Origin: Candidatus Hebobacterum abditum | GTDB lineage: Bacteria; Armatimonadota; Hebobacteria; Hebobacterales; Hebobacteraceae | Reading direction: 5' to 3' | DNA: 64,000 nucleotides | NCBI GenBank assembly: GCA_029821875.1 | Contig: JALGXW010000001.1 | Location: 225,987 to 289,986, forward strand | In this document: positions 56,290 to 64,000 of the stretch, piece by piece | Numbering within the stretch: position 1 is the first letter of the stretch | How the letters are laid out: each line of letters begins with the position of its first letter | Translations under genes and position numbers: made by a program | Notes under the pieces: generated by a model | Told to the model about the DNA's origin: nothing | Seen by the model: the letters and a program-made list of their open reading frames with translations, nothing else | Database searches by the model: none

Positions 56290-56370
56290 GCCGGCAGACG
56301 GTACCGCGGTCAGCTTCTGACGGACAGCTCGGCCGCGCGCTCGCGCCCCCGTATGGTCGATGAGTGATCC

Positions 56371-57297
56371 ATGACGCAGGAACCATTCACTTCTGGCTAC
56401 ACGTGTCTGCCAGAGCCTGTCCTCACAGAACGGACGGATGCGCTCCGGGACATGATGCGAGCCTGCCGGCTCTGCCCCCGGCACTGCAACGTCAACCGCC
56501 CGGACGGGGAGCTGGGAGCCTGCCGGACCGCAGCAGATCCGGTCGTGTCGAGCTACGGGCCCCACTTCGGAGAGGAGAGGCCGCTGGTGGGTCGCATGGG
56601 ATCGGGCACCATCTTCTTGACGAACTGCAACCTGCGGTGCATCTTCTGTCAGAACTGCGACATATCCCAGCTCGGCGAAGGTCGTGCGGTGAGCGTCGAA
56701 GAGGTGGCGCGGATGATGCTGGAACTCCAGCGCCGCGGCTGCCACAACATCAACTGGGTCACGCCGACACACCAGGTGCCGATGCTCGTCGAGGCCACAA
56801 GGCTGGCGGCGGCCGAGGGCCTCCGGGTGCCCATTGTCTACAACTGCGGGGGGTACGAGTCGGTGGACTGCCTCCGACTGCTGGAGGGCATCGTGGACAT
56901 CTACATGCCGGACGCGAAGTACGGCGACAACGCGGTCGGAGAACAGCTCTCCGGCGTTCCCGACTACTGGGATCGGTGTAGGGAGGCTCTGACCGAGATG
57001 CACCGCCAGGTGGGTGCTCTCGAGCTGGATGAGCAGGGGGTGGCAACGCGCGGCGTGTTGGTCAGGCATCTGGTGCTTCCCGAAGACATGGCACGCAGCT
57101 CCGTCGTGATGCAGCACTTGGCCGCGCTCAGCGCGGACACATATGTTAACGTCATGGCACAGTATCGTCCGGCCCATCGAGCTCGGGAGGTGAGTGCAAT
57201 CGCCCGGCCGCTGTCGCGCGCGGAGTATCGGGCGGCCGTGCAGGCCGCGCTCGATGCTGGGTTGCGTCGGCTGGACGAACGGCGCTTGCTGGTATGA
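56371..57297 (+). CDS. Radical SAM protein (PflA-like/COG1313 type)
   Basis: A 308-residue radical SAM enzyme. N-terminal 'CRLCPRHCNVNRPDGELGAC' cysteines precede the [4Fe-4S] motif 'LTNCNLRCIFCQNCDISQ'. Further landmarks are 'WVTPTHQVPML', 'YNCGGYESVDCLRLL', 'VDIYMPDAKYGDN' and 'VLVRHLVLPEDMA'. It is related to the AmrS-like protein at 45626 but lacks that protein's C-terminal zinc element. Substrate unknown. Its stop overlaps the phosphoesterase start. Confidence 0.88.
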   Translation: MTQEPFTSGYTCLPEPVLTERTDALRDMMRACRLCPRHCNVNRPDGELGACRTAADPVVSSYGPHFGEERPLVGRMGSGTIFLTNCNLRCIFCQNCDISQLGEGRAVSVEEVARMMLELQRRGCHNINWVTPTHQVPMLVEATRLAAAEGLRVPIVYNCGGYESVDCLRLLEGIVDIYMPDAKYGDNAVGEQLSGVPDYWDRCREALTEMHRQVGALELDEQGVATRGVLVRHLVLPEDMARSSVVMQHLAALSADTYVNVMAQYRPAHRAREVSAIARPLSRAEYRAAVQAALDAGLRRLDERRLLV

Positions 57298-58475
57298 CCA
57301 CCGCTTGTCCTGCCATTCCTGCGCCCACGCGCCGCGAGCTGGTCGGCTTCTCGCTTCTCCTCCTGTGGCTGACATCGGGCTACGCTGCCATCCTTAGTCT
57401 CGTGTTAGGGCTTGCGTGGTGGGTCGCGCTGCGGGAGGCCGTTCCGTGCGTAGCAGCGTGCGGGCCTCTGCTGTTGGTCGTCATCGGCGCGGTCACACTT
57501 CCGAAGAGGCTTACGGGAGTCTCGCAAGGCGCGTACTGGGTCGCAGCCGCAGCAGCCGGCCCCCTCCAATACGCCATTCCCTGGCTTGGCTGGTCGGCGA
57601 TCATCTGGGCCATGAATGCCGGCCGGGTCTCGGCGGCCAGCGCTCTAGTGGCCGGCGCCAGCGTGGCCGCGTTCTCCTTTCTCACCGGCCTCGCCGTGAT
57701 GCTCATGCTCCGGCCACGCGTGCAGGATGTGGGGGTGACGTGCACGGAAGTGACCGTCGACCGATTGCCCCACGCCTTCGATGGATACCAGATCTTGCAT
57801 GTCTCAGATATCCATGGCGGCGGCCATCTGTCCCGAGGCTCCGTCCCCGATAGGCTGGCCAAAGCCGAAGCCTTGCACCCCGATTTGGTGGTGTTCACCG
57901 GCGATCTAGCGGCCTCGCACGGAGCGGTCGAGGAGGCCGCCGACGCCCTGGCCTGCCTTACGGCACGTGACGGCACCATCGCGGTGCTTGGGAATCACGA
58001 CCACTGGATAGGGGAGAAGAGAGTAGCGGCGGCCCTGGCTGCGAGGGGGGCAAGAGTGCTCGGCAACGAGCACCTGACGCTGGCGCGCAACGGCGATATT
58101 CTCTACATGGTCGGTGTGAAGGATGCTTCTTACGTCAGGCGAGACGACCTACCTGCAGCTCTCGCCGGGATCCCCGATGGTGCGCCGGTGATTATGCTTA
58201 CGCATTCCCCGGACGTAGTCTACAAACCACTCTCTGAGCGCGCCTCGCTCATCCTGTCCGGACACACCCATGGAGGCCAGGTCGTGTTCCCGTGGATTGG
58301 GCCTCTGTACGTGCCCACCCGCCTGGGCCGGCGCCGGATGTCAGGACTCCTGAGCCTCGATGGGCGGCTCATCTTCATCAACCGCGGGCTGGGAGAGATC
58401 TTCCCTCCGATGCGGCTCAACTGTCCACCGGAGCTCGCGCTGCTAACGCTCCGCCGCCGCGGCGGAGCGGTTTGA
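57294..58475 (+). CDS. Membrane-anchored metallophosphoesterase
   Basis: A 393-residue protein with four hydrophobic N-terminal segments (about 15-145) and a calcineurin-like phosphoesterase domain. Metal-site motifs: 'ILHVSDIHGGGHL' (DxH), 'LVVFTGDLAASHG' (GD), 'IAVLGNHDHWIGE' (GNHD), 'IMLTHSPD' and 'LILSGHTHGGQV' (GHTH). Relatives cleave lipid-linked or cyclic phosphodiesters. ATGA overlap with the radical SAM gene. Confidence 0.92.
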   Translation: MTTACPAIPAPTRRELVGFSLLLLWLTSGYAAILSLVLGLAWWVALREAVPCVAACGPLLLVVIGAVTLPKRLTGVSQGAYWVAAAAAGPLQYAIPWLGWSAIIWAMNAGRVSAASALVAGASVAAFSFLTGLAVMLMLRPRVQDVGVTCTEVTVDRLPHAFDGYQILHVSDIHGGGHLSRGSVPDRLAKAEALHPDLVVFTGDLAASHGAVEEAADALACLTARDGTIAVLGNHDHWIGEKRVAAALAARGARVLGNEHLTLARNGDILYMVGVKDASYVRRDDLPAALAGIPDGAPVIMLTHSPDVVYKPLSERASLILSGHTHGGQVVFPWIGPLYVPTRLGRRRMSGLLSLDGRLIFINRGLGEIFPPMRLNCPPELALLTLRRRGGAV

Positions 58476-58500
58476 CAGCCGCTCTGCCACCTCCTATACT
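58472..58500 (+). promoter_or_regulatory. Consensus promoter of tRNA-Ser
   Basis: Perfect TTGACA (58472-58477), 17-bp spacer, TATACT (58495-58500). It overlaps the stop codon of the phosphoesterase gene. Confidence 0.8.
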
Positions 58501-58507
58501 CGTGGGC

Positions 58508-58595
58508 GGAGAGATGGCCGAGCTGGTCGATGGCGCACGACTCGAAATCGTGTAGGCGCGCAAGCGTCTCGTGGGTTCGAATCCCACTCTCTCCG
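58508..58595 (+). tRNA. tRNA-Ser (anticodon CGA)
   Basis: An 88-nt class II tRNA. Acceptor GGAGAGA pairs with TCTCTCC, anticodon stem-loop ACGACT-CGA-AATCGT, a long variable arm (GGCGCGCAAGCGTC region), T-arm GTGGG-TTCGAAT-CCCAC, discriminator G, no encoded CCA. It is followed at once by recombinase remnants, making its 3' end a likely old integration site. Confidence 0.94.
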
Positions 58596-58602
58596 CTGAC
58601 GC

Positions 58603-58757
58603 CAGGCAAGAATGTCCTGAGCCTTCGGTGCCTTCCCGTTGCCGTCGTCCACCGGAAACGAGTAGTTCACCTCGACGGAATCTGTACCTACGACTACGCT
58701 GTCGAGGATGCTGCTGAGGAAAACCTTGATCTTCGGGCGGTCCGCGCGGAGGAGTAG
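58603..58757 (-). pseudogene. Possible serine-recombinase C-terminal fragment
   Basis: The minus strand encodes a fragment with 'RADRPKIKVFLSSILDSVVV' and 'GTDSVEVNYSFPVDDGNG', which resembles the C-terminal end of large serine recombinases/resolvases. There is no intact gene around it, and the open frame runs into antisense of the tRNA. The assignment is weak, based on a short stretch. Confidence 0.35.
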
Positions 58758-59021
58758 ACGACGGAGGTCGCGCGTGAGTTGCACCACATGGGACTTCCTG
58801 ATGCGGCGCTTCCGCCCGAGGTGGCGGCCGCCGTCAGTCCTCACTCGCTGCGGCATACGTTCATCACGATTGCGCTGGAGGCCGGGGCGTCGCTTCGGCG
58901 AGTGCAGTATGCTGCGGGCCATGCTGACCCAAGGACCACGGAGAGATACGATCGGGCGCGGGAGAACCTCAGCGACAACGCGGCGGACTATGTGACCAGG
59001 GCACTGAACGGCCCTGATTGA
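58758..59021 (+). pseudogene. Tyrosine recombinase/integrase C-terminal remnant
   Basis: About 87 codons encoding only the catalytic end of a phage-type integrase: 'VSPHSLRHTFITIALEAGAS' (His-x-x-Arg), 'VQYAAGHADPRTTERY' (His and nucleophile Tyr). A stop codon (58755-58757) interrupts the frame just upstream, and no N-terminal or core-binding domain is present. It is therefore a truncated remnant. Located 160 bp after tRNA-Ser, as expected for a tRNA-targeting element. Confidence 0.82.
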
Positions 59022-59883
59022 CCGCCCGCTTCGCCCCGAGGGTGCTACGCCCCTACGGAGGCGGCGGCCCGCGTTCCAGCGTTGGGGAGCGTCGTCCTCC
59101 TCACGCGGTAGCTCCTCCTTGTGAACGGCCGAGGGCGACGGTCGCAGCGGCTGCGGGAGGCCGAAGCGAGGGCTGCGCGGTAGGGAGGTGTTCTTACTCT
59201 CGCGTTGGGACTCTGCAACCGTGCAGCTCTCCAGGTGGAGGGGGCAAGCAACCGTCAGGCGCCACGCGTGCCGATGGGGCAGGAGACAGGATCCACGGGC
59301 GCGCGCGACCCACGCAGTGATCTGGCGCGGTGTGCCCGGATCCACTCTCTGCCGATTCCCAAGCCACGCCCAATGTGAAGCTGCAGTGCCAGGGCTGCCT
59401 CCCTGACGAGAATGGAGGGGGACACGCGGAGGCTCCAGGATGTGCAGAGGGCGAGCCAAGGGAATGAGGGGAAGCTCTTGACGCGACGAAGCCTCGGTGG
59501 TAGTGTTCTCCGGAAGGTCAGGCCCCGTCGTTGACGCCGTGGTAGGGACTGGCACTAGTCAAGCGAGCCGACAACCCGTGTCGCAAGAGATTGGCTGCCT
59601 CGCGGCTCAACTCTCGGCGCGACATTCGCGGTCGCAGAGGGGGAACCTTGAGGGACAGCAGACACTCGGCTGTGGAGTTCCTCGGACCTGGTGGGATTGC
59701 GCTTGTTTCCCATGCAGGTGTCGTTTTCTCTCGCCATCCCCCTGCTGCGAGCCCTTCTCCTTGCTGTGCTCTATGACACTCTCCCGATGAACGATGATGG
59801 CGCGCCGGAGGTCTCCGCGGCGCCGGACAGCAGTTGCTCGGGCGTGGAGACAGGCCGTCCGGTGAGCGAATGGAGGAGCGATG
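59022..59883. other. Noncoding or decayed segment between integrase remnant and protease gene
   Basis: About 860 bp in which I see no convincing gene. Open frames on both strands are short or have unnatural composition. It is probably decayed mobile-element DNA plus the protease promoter region. No copy of the tRNA-Ser 3' end was found here by eye. Confidence 0.5.
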
Positions 59884-61956
59884 ATGAACAGCGATAAGGC
59901 GCACCCGCTCGGCCCCAAGTGCCGGAAGATCCACCCCAAGCTGCGGATGATAGCGAACGGCAGCGAGTTGGTCAACGTCGTACGCGCCGAACACTGCGCG
60001 GCGTTGTCAGCGGGGGCCTCGCCGTTGGTTGAGGAGGCGGAGGTGAGTCGCGGCGTGGGCGCCGCGCCTGTCGACCAAAGCCAGGTTGCAGAGGACCTCA
60101 CTGCACAGGATCTGGGGCCCATTCCAGAACGAGTGGTAGCCAACGTGTTCGTCTATACCGCGGAGACCGGCAAGGAGCCCGACGTACTGATGGAGACGGG
60201 GCGCAGGAGCAATCTCAGGACTGCCAAGGTGCCGTTATCTGGCCTAAGGGAGATGGTCGAACCCGACGAGATCAGCTTCGTCGAGTTGGGGGAGCCACTC
60301 TCGATGCCGACACCGGAGGTCACAGACACTTCTCCACAGGAGCCCAAATACGAGGAGCGCAGAGTTGCGTGTCCGGCCGTTCACAAAGATGGCGAAGGTG
60401 TGTTGGTGGGAATCATCGACTGCCAGGGCTTCGACTTCGCACACCCGGACTTCATCGGTGAGGATGGCAAGACGCGTTGGCTGGCGATCTGGGACCAAGG
60501 CGGTCGCTCGAGCGGCGGTTCCAGCAGTGGTTCCCGCGTTCCCTACGGCCGCGAGCTGACCAAGAAGCAAATGGACAGGGCAATAGATAAGGCAGGCGAT
60601 TATTATGTGCCCCCGCAGGACCTGGAGCCTCAATCGCAGATGGTCCCGGGCTCCCATGGCACGCACGTGGCCAGCATCGCCGCCGGCAAGAGCGGTGTGT
60701 GCCGGAAGGCGATGATCGCCGGCGTGCTCATATCCCTCAGCGATGACGATATGGCACGACGTAAATCCTTCTACGACTCTACGTGTCTCGCTCATGCCGT
60801 CGAGTATCTAATCGCGCTTGCCGAAGAACACAAGATGCCGGTCTCGATCAACATCAGCCTCGGAACCAACGGCCATGCCCATGATGGGAGCGCGGCCATC
60901 AGCCGGTGGATCGACTCCGCTCTATCAGTACCCGGCCGAAGTGTCTGCGTCTCGGCCGGCAATGCCGGACAGGAGGAGGCCGAGCACGACGGCGATATCG
61001 GCTGGATCATGGGCCGCATCCACACTGCCGGCCGCATCCCGTCCCGCAAACTGGTCTCAGACATCGACTGGCTTGTTGTGGGCAACGGCATCGCTGACAT
61101 CTCCGAGAACGAACTCGAGATCTGGTACGGCCCGCAGGACCGGTTCAGCGTCCTGGTGCGGCCACCGGGGGGCGATTGGATCGGTCCCGTCAAGCCTCGT
61201 GAGTGTCTCGAGAACCAGCAGCTCAAGGATAGGACCTTCCTGAGCGTGTACAACGAAGTCTACCATCCGGCCAACGGCTCCAACTACATCTCCGTATATT
61301 TGAGCCCCTTCCTACGCTCGCCAGGCGCGGTTGGCGTGCGCTCCGGAAGCTGGCTGGTGCGCTTGCAGGGCGACGACGTTCGAGCCGGCGAGTACCACGG
61401 ATGGATAGAACGCGACGACCCCCGACCCATAGGCCGGCTGGGCGACAGTCAGACCGCCTGGTCATTCCCTTCGTTCTTCTCGGAGCGATCAAATGTGGAC
61501 GACCATTCCGTCAACTCTCTTTGCTGTGGGCACAACGTTGTCTCGGTCGCGAACCTGGATGAGGCGGCCGAGAAGATCAACAAGACCAGCAGCCAGGGCC
61601 CCACGCGGGACGGCCGGTCCAAGCCGGATATCGCTGCTCCGGGTACCGACATAGTGGCGGCGAAGGGGTTTGCCGGCCCAAATGACCTGTGGGTAAGTAT
61701 GTCGGGTACGAGCATGGCGAGCCCACACGTGGCGGGTGTGATCGGGCTGATGCTCGCGGTTGAGCGGAAGCTGACGTCGGCACAGATCCTGGGGATACTA
61801 CGTCGCACCGGACAGCCGCTGCCGGGAGCAGACTACGCGTGGTGCAACGCCGCAGGCTTTGGCAGGATCGAACCAGAGGCGTGTCTGGAGGAGGCACGTG
61901 ACGTCAACAAGAGGCCCGACCTCACCAGAGATCTCGATTCGAACTCCACGAGCTAG
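59884..61956 (+). CDS. Intracellular S8 (subtilisin-like) serine peptidase with large insertion
   Basis: A 690-residue protease without signal peptide. An N-terminal region (about 1-150) of unknown fold precedes the subtilase domain. The catalytic triad is Asp179 in 'LVGIIDCQGFDFAHPDF', His261 in 'GSHGTHVASIAAG' and Ser610 in 'MSGTSMASPHVAGVIG'. About 350 residues separate His and Ser, far more than in subtilisin. The insert contains 'NELEIWYGPQDRFSVLVRPP' and further beta-rich sequence, reminiscent of the jelly-roll insertion of clostridial Csp proteases. ATG 59884 has GGAGGAG five bases upstream (ATG 59881 is also possible). Operon with the MBL-fold gene 26 bp downstream. Confidence 0.85.
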   Translation: MNSDKAHPLGPKCRKIHPKLRMIANGSELVNVVRAEHCAALSAGASPLVEEAEVSRGVGAAPVDQSQVAEDLTAQDLGPIPERVVANVFVYTAETGKEPDVLMETGRRSNLRTAKVPLSGLREMVEPDEISFVELGEPLSMPTPEVTDTSPQEPKYEERRVACPAVHKDGEGVLVGIIDCQGFDFAHPDFIGEDGKTRWLAIWDQGGRSSGGSSSGSRVPYGRELTKKQMDRAIDKAGDYYVPPQDLEPQSQMVPGSHGTHVASIAAGKSGVCRKAMIAGVLISLSDDDMARRKSFYDSTCLAHAVEYLIALAEEHKMPVSINISLGTNGHAHDGSAAISRWIDSALSVPGRSVCVSAGNAGQEEAEHDGDIGWIMGRIHTAGRIPSRKLVSDIDWLVVGNGIADISENELEIWYGPQDRFSVLVRPPGGDWIGPVKPRECLENQQLKDRTFLSVYNEVYHPANGSNYISVYLSPFLRSPGAVGVRSGSWLVRLQGDDVRAGEYHGWIERDDPRPIGRLGDSQTAWSFPSFFSERSNVDDHSVNSLCCGHNVVSVANLDEAAEKINKTSSQGPTRDGRSKPDIAAPGTDIVAAKGFAGPNDLWVSMSGTSMASPHVAGVIGLMLAVERKLTSAQILGILRRTGQPLPGADYAWCNAAGFGRIEPEACLEEARDVNKRPDLTRDLDSNSTS

Positions 61957-61982
61957 CATTACTGGAAGGGAGGACTGTGTCA

Positions 61983-63308
61983 ATGGAACTCACGGTTTTC
62001 CGCGCTGACAAGGGCGACTGTCTGCTGCTGACGGGAGCAGACGGGAGGCGCATGCTGATCGACGGCGGGATGCCCAACTCCTACCACGCGCATGTGGCTC
62101 CCGCGCTCAGCCAACTGCAGCAGCAAGACGAACCACTTGACCTGGTATGTGTGTCGCACATCGACGAAGACCACATCGCTGGCGTGCTGCAGATGTTCGA
62201 GGACGAAGTTGCCTGGCGCGTCTACCAATACCATCAGGACATCGGAGACGACGACTACGAACCACCCTCCGTCCCCCAGCCGCCGACGGTGAGTGGCATC
62301 TGGCACAACGGCTTCGGCGCCCAGGTGGGGGAGAATACCGGGCCGATCGAATCGATGCTCACATACCTCGGTCGCGTTCTATCCGGCGCCGACATTGAGA
62401 GACTCCGAACGGAAGGTATGTCCTTCCGAAACCTGGCGACGGGCGTCGCCCAGGGAGTCGAGCTGTCCCGGCGGATCGGCCCCGATCAACTTGGGATCCC
62501 GCTGAACTCGGGGTTCGACGACGGGTACGTGAAGGTGCAAGACGGCACACCTGATCCCACACTGGGCGGCATGTCGCTGACCATCATTGGTCCCACTGAA
62601 GACCTGCTGGAGAAGGTGCGGAAGAAGTGGGATAAGTGGGTGCGCGGCAATGATGATCGTATCCGAGAGATAGACGATGAAATGCGACGTGACGAGGAGC
62701 GTCTGATCTCGGGTGCCTCCGAGCCGTCAGCGCGACTCCATTCGGGGGCGCTGGCGTCGCCCGAGGTAGCGAGGCTGCTGCTCTCGGCGCTCACCCAGGC
62801 AGACGAGCTGGGACGCCGCAGCGAGGTGACAAAACCGAACTTGGCGTCGATCATGCTGCTGGTGGAGGAAGGTGACAAGAGCATACTGCTGACCGGTGAC
62901 GGTCACGCCGAGGACATCCTTGGGTGCCTGGATGCGCGCGAGAAGCTCACCGACGGACGCCTGCACGTCAATGTGTTTAAAGTGCCTCACCACGGATCAG
63001 AGCACAACCTCGACCCCGACTTCTGCAAGAAGGTGACGGCGGACCACTACATCTTCAGTGCCAACGGTGCTCACGAGAACCCCCATGAGGACATCGTTCA
63101 GGCAATAGTGGACGGTCGGCTCAACTCCGGAGTTCAAGGTACTTTCAAGCTCTGGTTCAACCACAATTCGACGACGCCGTCGACCACCATCCGCAGGAAT
63201 CACATGGAGGACATCGAGACCAAGGTGGCGGAGCTGGCACAGAGCAGCAACGACCGCATGGAGTACTTCTTCCTGGGCGCGGAAGACAGCTTTCCGTTGC
63301 CACTCTAG
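61983..63308 (+). CDS. ComEC-like metallo-beta-lactamase-fold hydrolase
   Basis: A 441-residue MBL-fold protein. 'MELTVFRADKGDCLLL' and 'MLIDGGMPNSYHAHV' open the fold; the metal motif is 'VCVSHIDEDHIAG' (HxDxDH variant). 'SILLTGDGHAEDILGCL' and 'FKVPHHGSEHNLDPDF' are the later metal-site strands, as in ComEC/Rec2-associated MBL domains. A charged helical insert lies at about 205-265. No signal peptide. GGAAGGGAGG precedes; ATG 61983 gives better spacing than GTG 61977. Such MBL proteins paired with proteases occur in bacterial conflict systems; the target here is unknown. Confidence 0.82.
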   Translation: MELTVFRADKGDCLLLTGADGRRMLIDGGMPNSYHAHVAPALSQLQQQDEPLDLVCVSHIDEDHIAGVLQMFEDEVAWRVYQYHQDIGDDDYEPPSVPQPPTVSGIWHNGFGAQVGENTGPIESMLTYLGRVLSGADIERLRTEGMSFRNLATGVAQGVELSRRIGPDQLGIPLNSGFDDGYVKVQDGTPDPTLGGMSLTIIGPTEDLLEKVRKKWDKWVRGNDDRIREIDDEMRRDEERLISGASEPSARLHSGALASPEVARLLLSALTQADELGRRSEVTKPNLASIMLLVEEGDKSILLTGDGHAEDILGCLDAREKLTDGRLHVNVFKVPHHGSEHNLDPDFCKKVTADHYIFSANGAHENPHEDIVQAIVDGRLNSGVQGTFKLWFNHNSTTPSTTIRRNHMEDIETKVAELAQSSNDRMEYFFLGAEDSFPLPL

Positions 63309-64000
63309 AGGCAGCAACCAAGGGGGGCATTTCAGCTCTCGGGGGATTCCGGGGACACCATACGAGACTCCTCAGTCTTAGCACGGGACGCGGCACTCCC
63401 GGCACCCGCGTGGCTATTGCGGCCCGAGCTGTGGGTCGGATCCCCTCGATGCGTCGGCTCCCCTACCAGACTGTCGTGTGATCATAGCAGAGTCCCCGGC
63501 GGGGGGGAAGTGGAGGGATGGTGTCGCTGGTGTCCGGACGTGGGTGAGGGGGGGGTGATGGCGTCAAGTGTAAGCCGCGGTTCATCCGGCGCGCTCGTCC
63601 CCGAGGAGAAGCACGAGGTGGTCAGCGAAGCCTAGATCCTTCGCCTGCGCCCGTCTTCGCCTTCGGCGTCGAAGGGGCTCCGTCTCAGGATGACATCGCA
63701 GCACGCGCAGGACGGGAGGCGAAGGGAACAACTCTAGATGGCTGAGGCGGCGGCCCTTCTCCGGAAGGCGCCATCGCCTCACGAGCACCGGGGCAAGCGC
63801 GTTGCGCATTGCGACGAAACAGGCCTCCGCTTGGAACCTACGAGTTGCCTACTGCCCTCGCTGCGGTTGCCACGAAGCGTTCGGCCGGCACGAACCAGCA
63901 AGCACATGAGTCCCTCGCCTCTTGTAACGCCGGAGCGGTAGCCCGATCGAGCCATCCAGGGTGAGTGCTCCTTGCCTAGCGTCTGAGTCGAGCTCTCTCC
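63309..64000. other. Tail of the window without a supported gene
   Basis: About 690 bp with no open frame I would call. A short frame ending at 63909 contains a 'YCPRCGCHEAF' zinc-ribbon-like string, but it has no clear start or ribosome site. An imperfect long inverted repeat lies at 63638-63726. Confidence 0.4.
63638..63726. repeat. Imperfect long inverted repeat / structured element
   Basis: CCTTCGCCT...CCCGTC (63638-63655) is matched in reverse complement by GACGGGAGGCGAAGG (63711-63725). Nested inside are a CGCC-TTC-GGCG hairpin and an ATCCT (63636-63640)/AGGAT (63687-63691) pair. The flanking AGATCCTTCG and CTCAGGATGACA strings look like a type of intergenic palindromic repeat seen in several phyla; that resemblance is from memory. 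Confidence 0.4.

Noticed and set aside
55588-57375. Long minus-strand open frame (595 codons) opposite surE and the radical SAM gene
   Set aside because: It lies entirely antisense to two genes with clear catalytic motifs, has low-complexity composition, and is a by-product of high-GC codon bias.
58494-59555. Minus-strand 353-codon frame through tRNA-Ser and the integrase remnant
   Set aside because: Most of the translation is unnatural and part is antisense tRNA; only the short recombinase-like stretch near 58603-58757 was kept, with low confidence.
63738-63941. Short plus-strand frames at the window end, one with a CPRCG string
   Set aside because: No ribosome site or clear start, lengths under 70 codons, and competing frames; the zinc-ribbon-like string alone is not enough.

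Overview
The window is about 64 kb of GC-rich bacterial chromosome. It is densely coding, with most genes on the + strand. Shine-Dalgarno sites are strong, many genes overlap by ATGA or GTGA, and promoters follow the TTGACA-N17-TATAAT pattern. The only LexA-like site is of the GAAC-N4-GTTC (Gram-positive/Terrabacteria) type. It co-occurs with a late-type IleRS C-terminus, PadR-HAAS and FecR/PD40 proteins, rhaDBA and mreBC. This suggests an uncultured Terrabacteria-like lineage (Armatimonadota or Chloroflexota relatives are plausible). That placement is inference; no rRNA gene is present to settle it.

Layout. 1-5.4 kb: the 3' end of ileS, an ECF-type sigma factor translationally coupled to a membrane FecR/beta-propeller protein, and a convergent gene for a secreted protein with an internal duplication. 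5.6-13.6 kb: a GspE/PilB ATPase, a small-molecule/rRNA-type methyltransferase, an M42 aminopeptidase, a split TldD/PmbA pair flanking an opposite-strand pyruvate-kinase-C-like gene, and a GNAT enzyme. 13.7-19.7 kb: a Gfo/Idh oxidoreductase, a sugar isomerase-like TIM barrel, a polysaccharide deacetylase, a PadR regulator with a perfect palindromic operator and its HAAS membrane partner, a nucleoside phosphorylase and a methyltransferase. 19.9-26 kb: an SOS-type promoter driving a small DUF6504-like protein and a Y-family polymerase homologue that has lost catalytic carboxylates (ImuB-like), then a SpoU methyltransferase, LemA, HtpX and a secreted esterase.

26.2-34 kb is a complete tryptophan operon, trpL-E-S-G-D-C-F-B-A. 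It has a readable attenuator: a leader peptide with three consecutive Trp codons, an antiterminator and a terminator. Tryptophanyl-tRNA synthetase is embedded as the second structural gene. deoC, recO, polX, an HU protein and tRNA-Pro(GGG) follow. After a noncoding stretch ending in a strong terminator comes rhaD-rhaB-rhaA, coupled to a glycosyltransferase and an alkaline-phosphatase-superfamily membrane protein. 45.6-58.5 kb holds housekeeping genes: an AmrS-type radical SAM enzyme, a phasin-like coil, a UbiB kinase, maf-mreB-mreC, tRNA-Arg(CCT), pth, a class V aminotransferase with serA (serine synthesis), surE, a second radical SAM enzyme and a metallophosphoesterase.

58.5-64 kb looks like an accessory island. 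It starts at tRNA-Ser(CGA), which is followed directly by fragments of recombinases. Next come a two-gene unit, an intracellular S8 subtilase plus a ComEC-like metallo-beta-lactamase-fold hydrolase, and a noncoding tail with an imperfect inverted repeat. The protease-MBL pair is the best candidate for an undescribed system (possibly defence or conflict). The SOS-controlled inactive polymerase with its small partner is the second.
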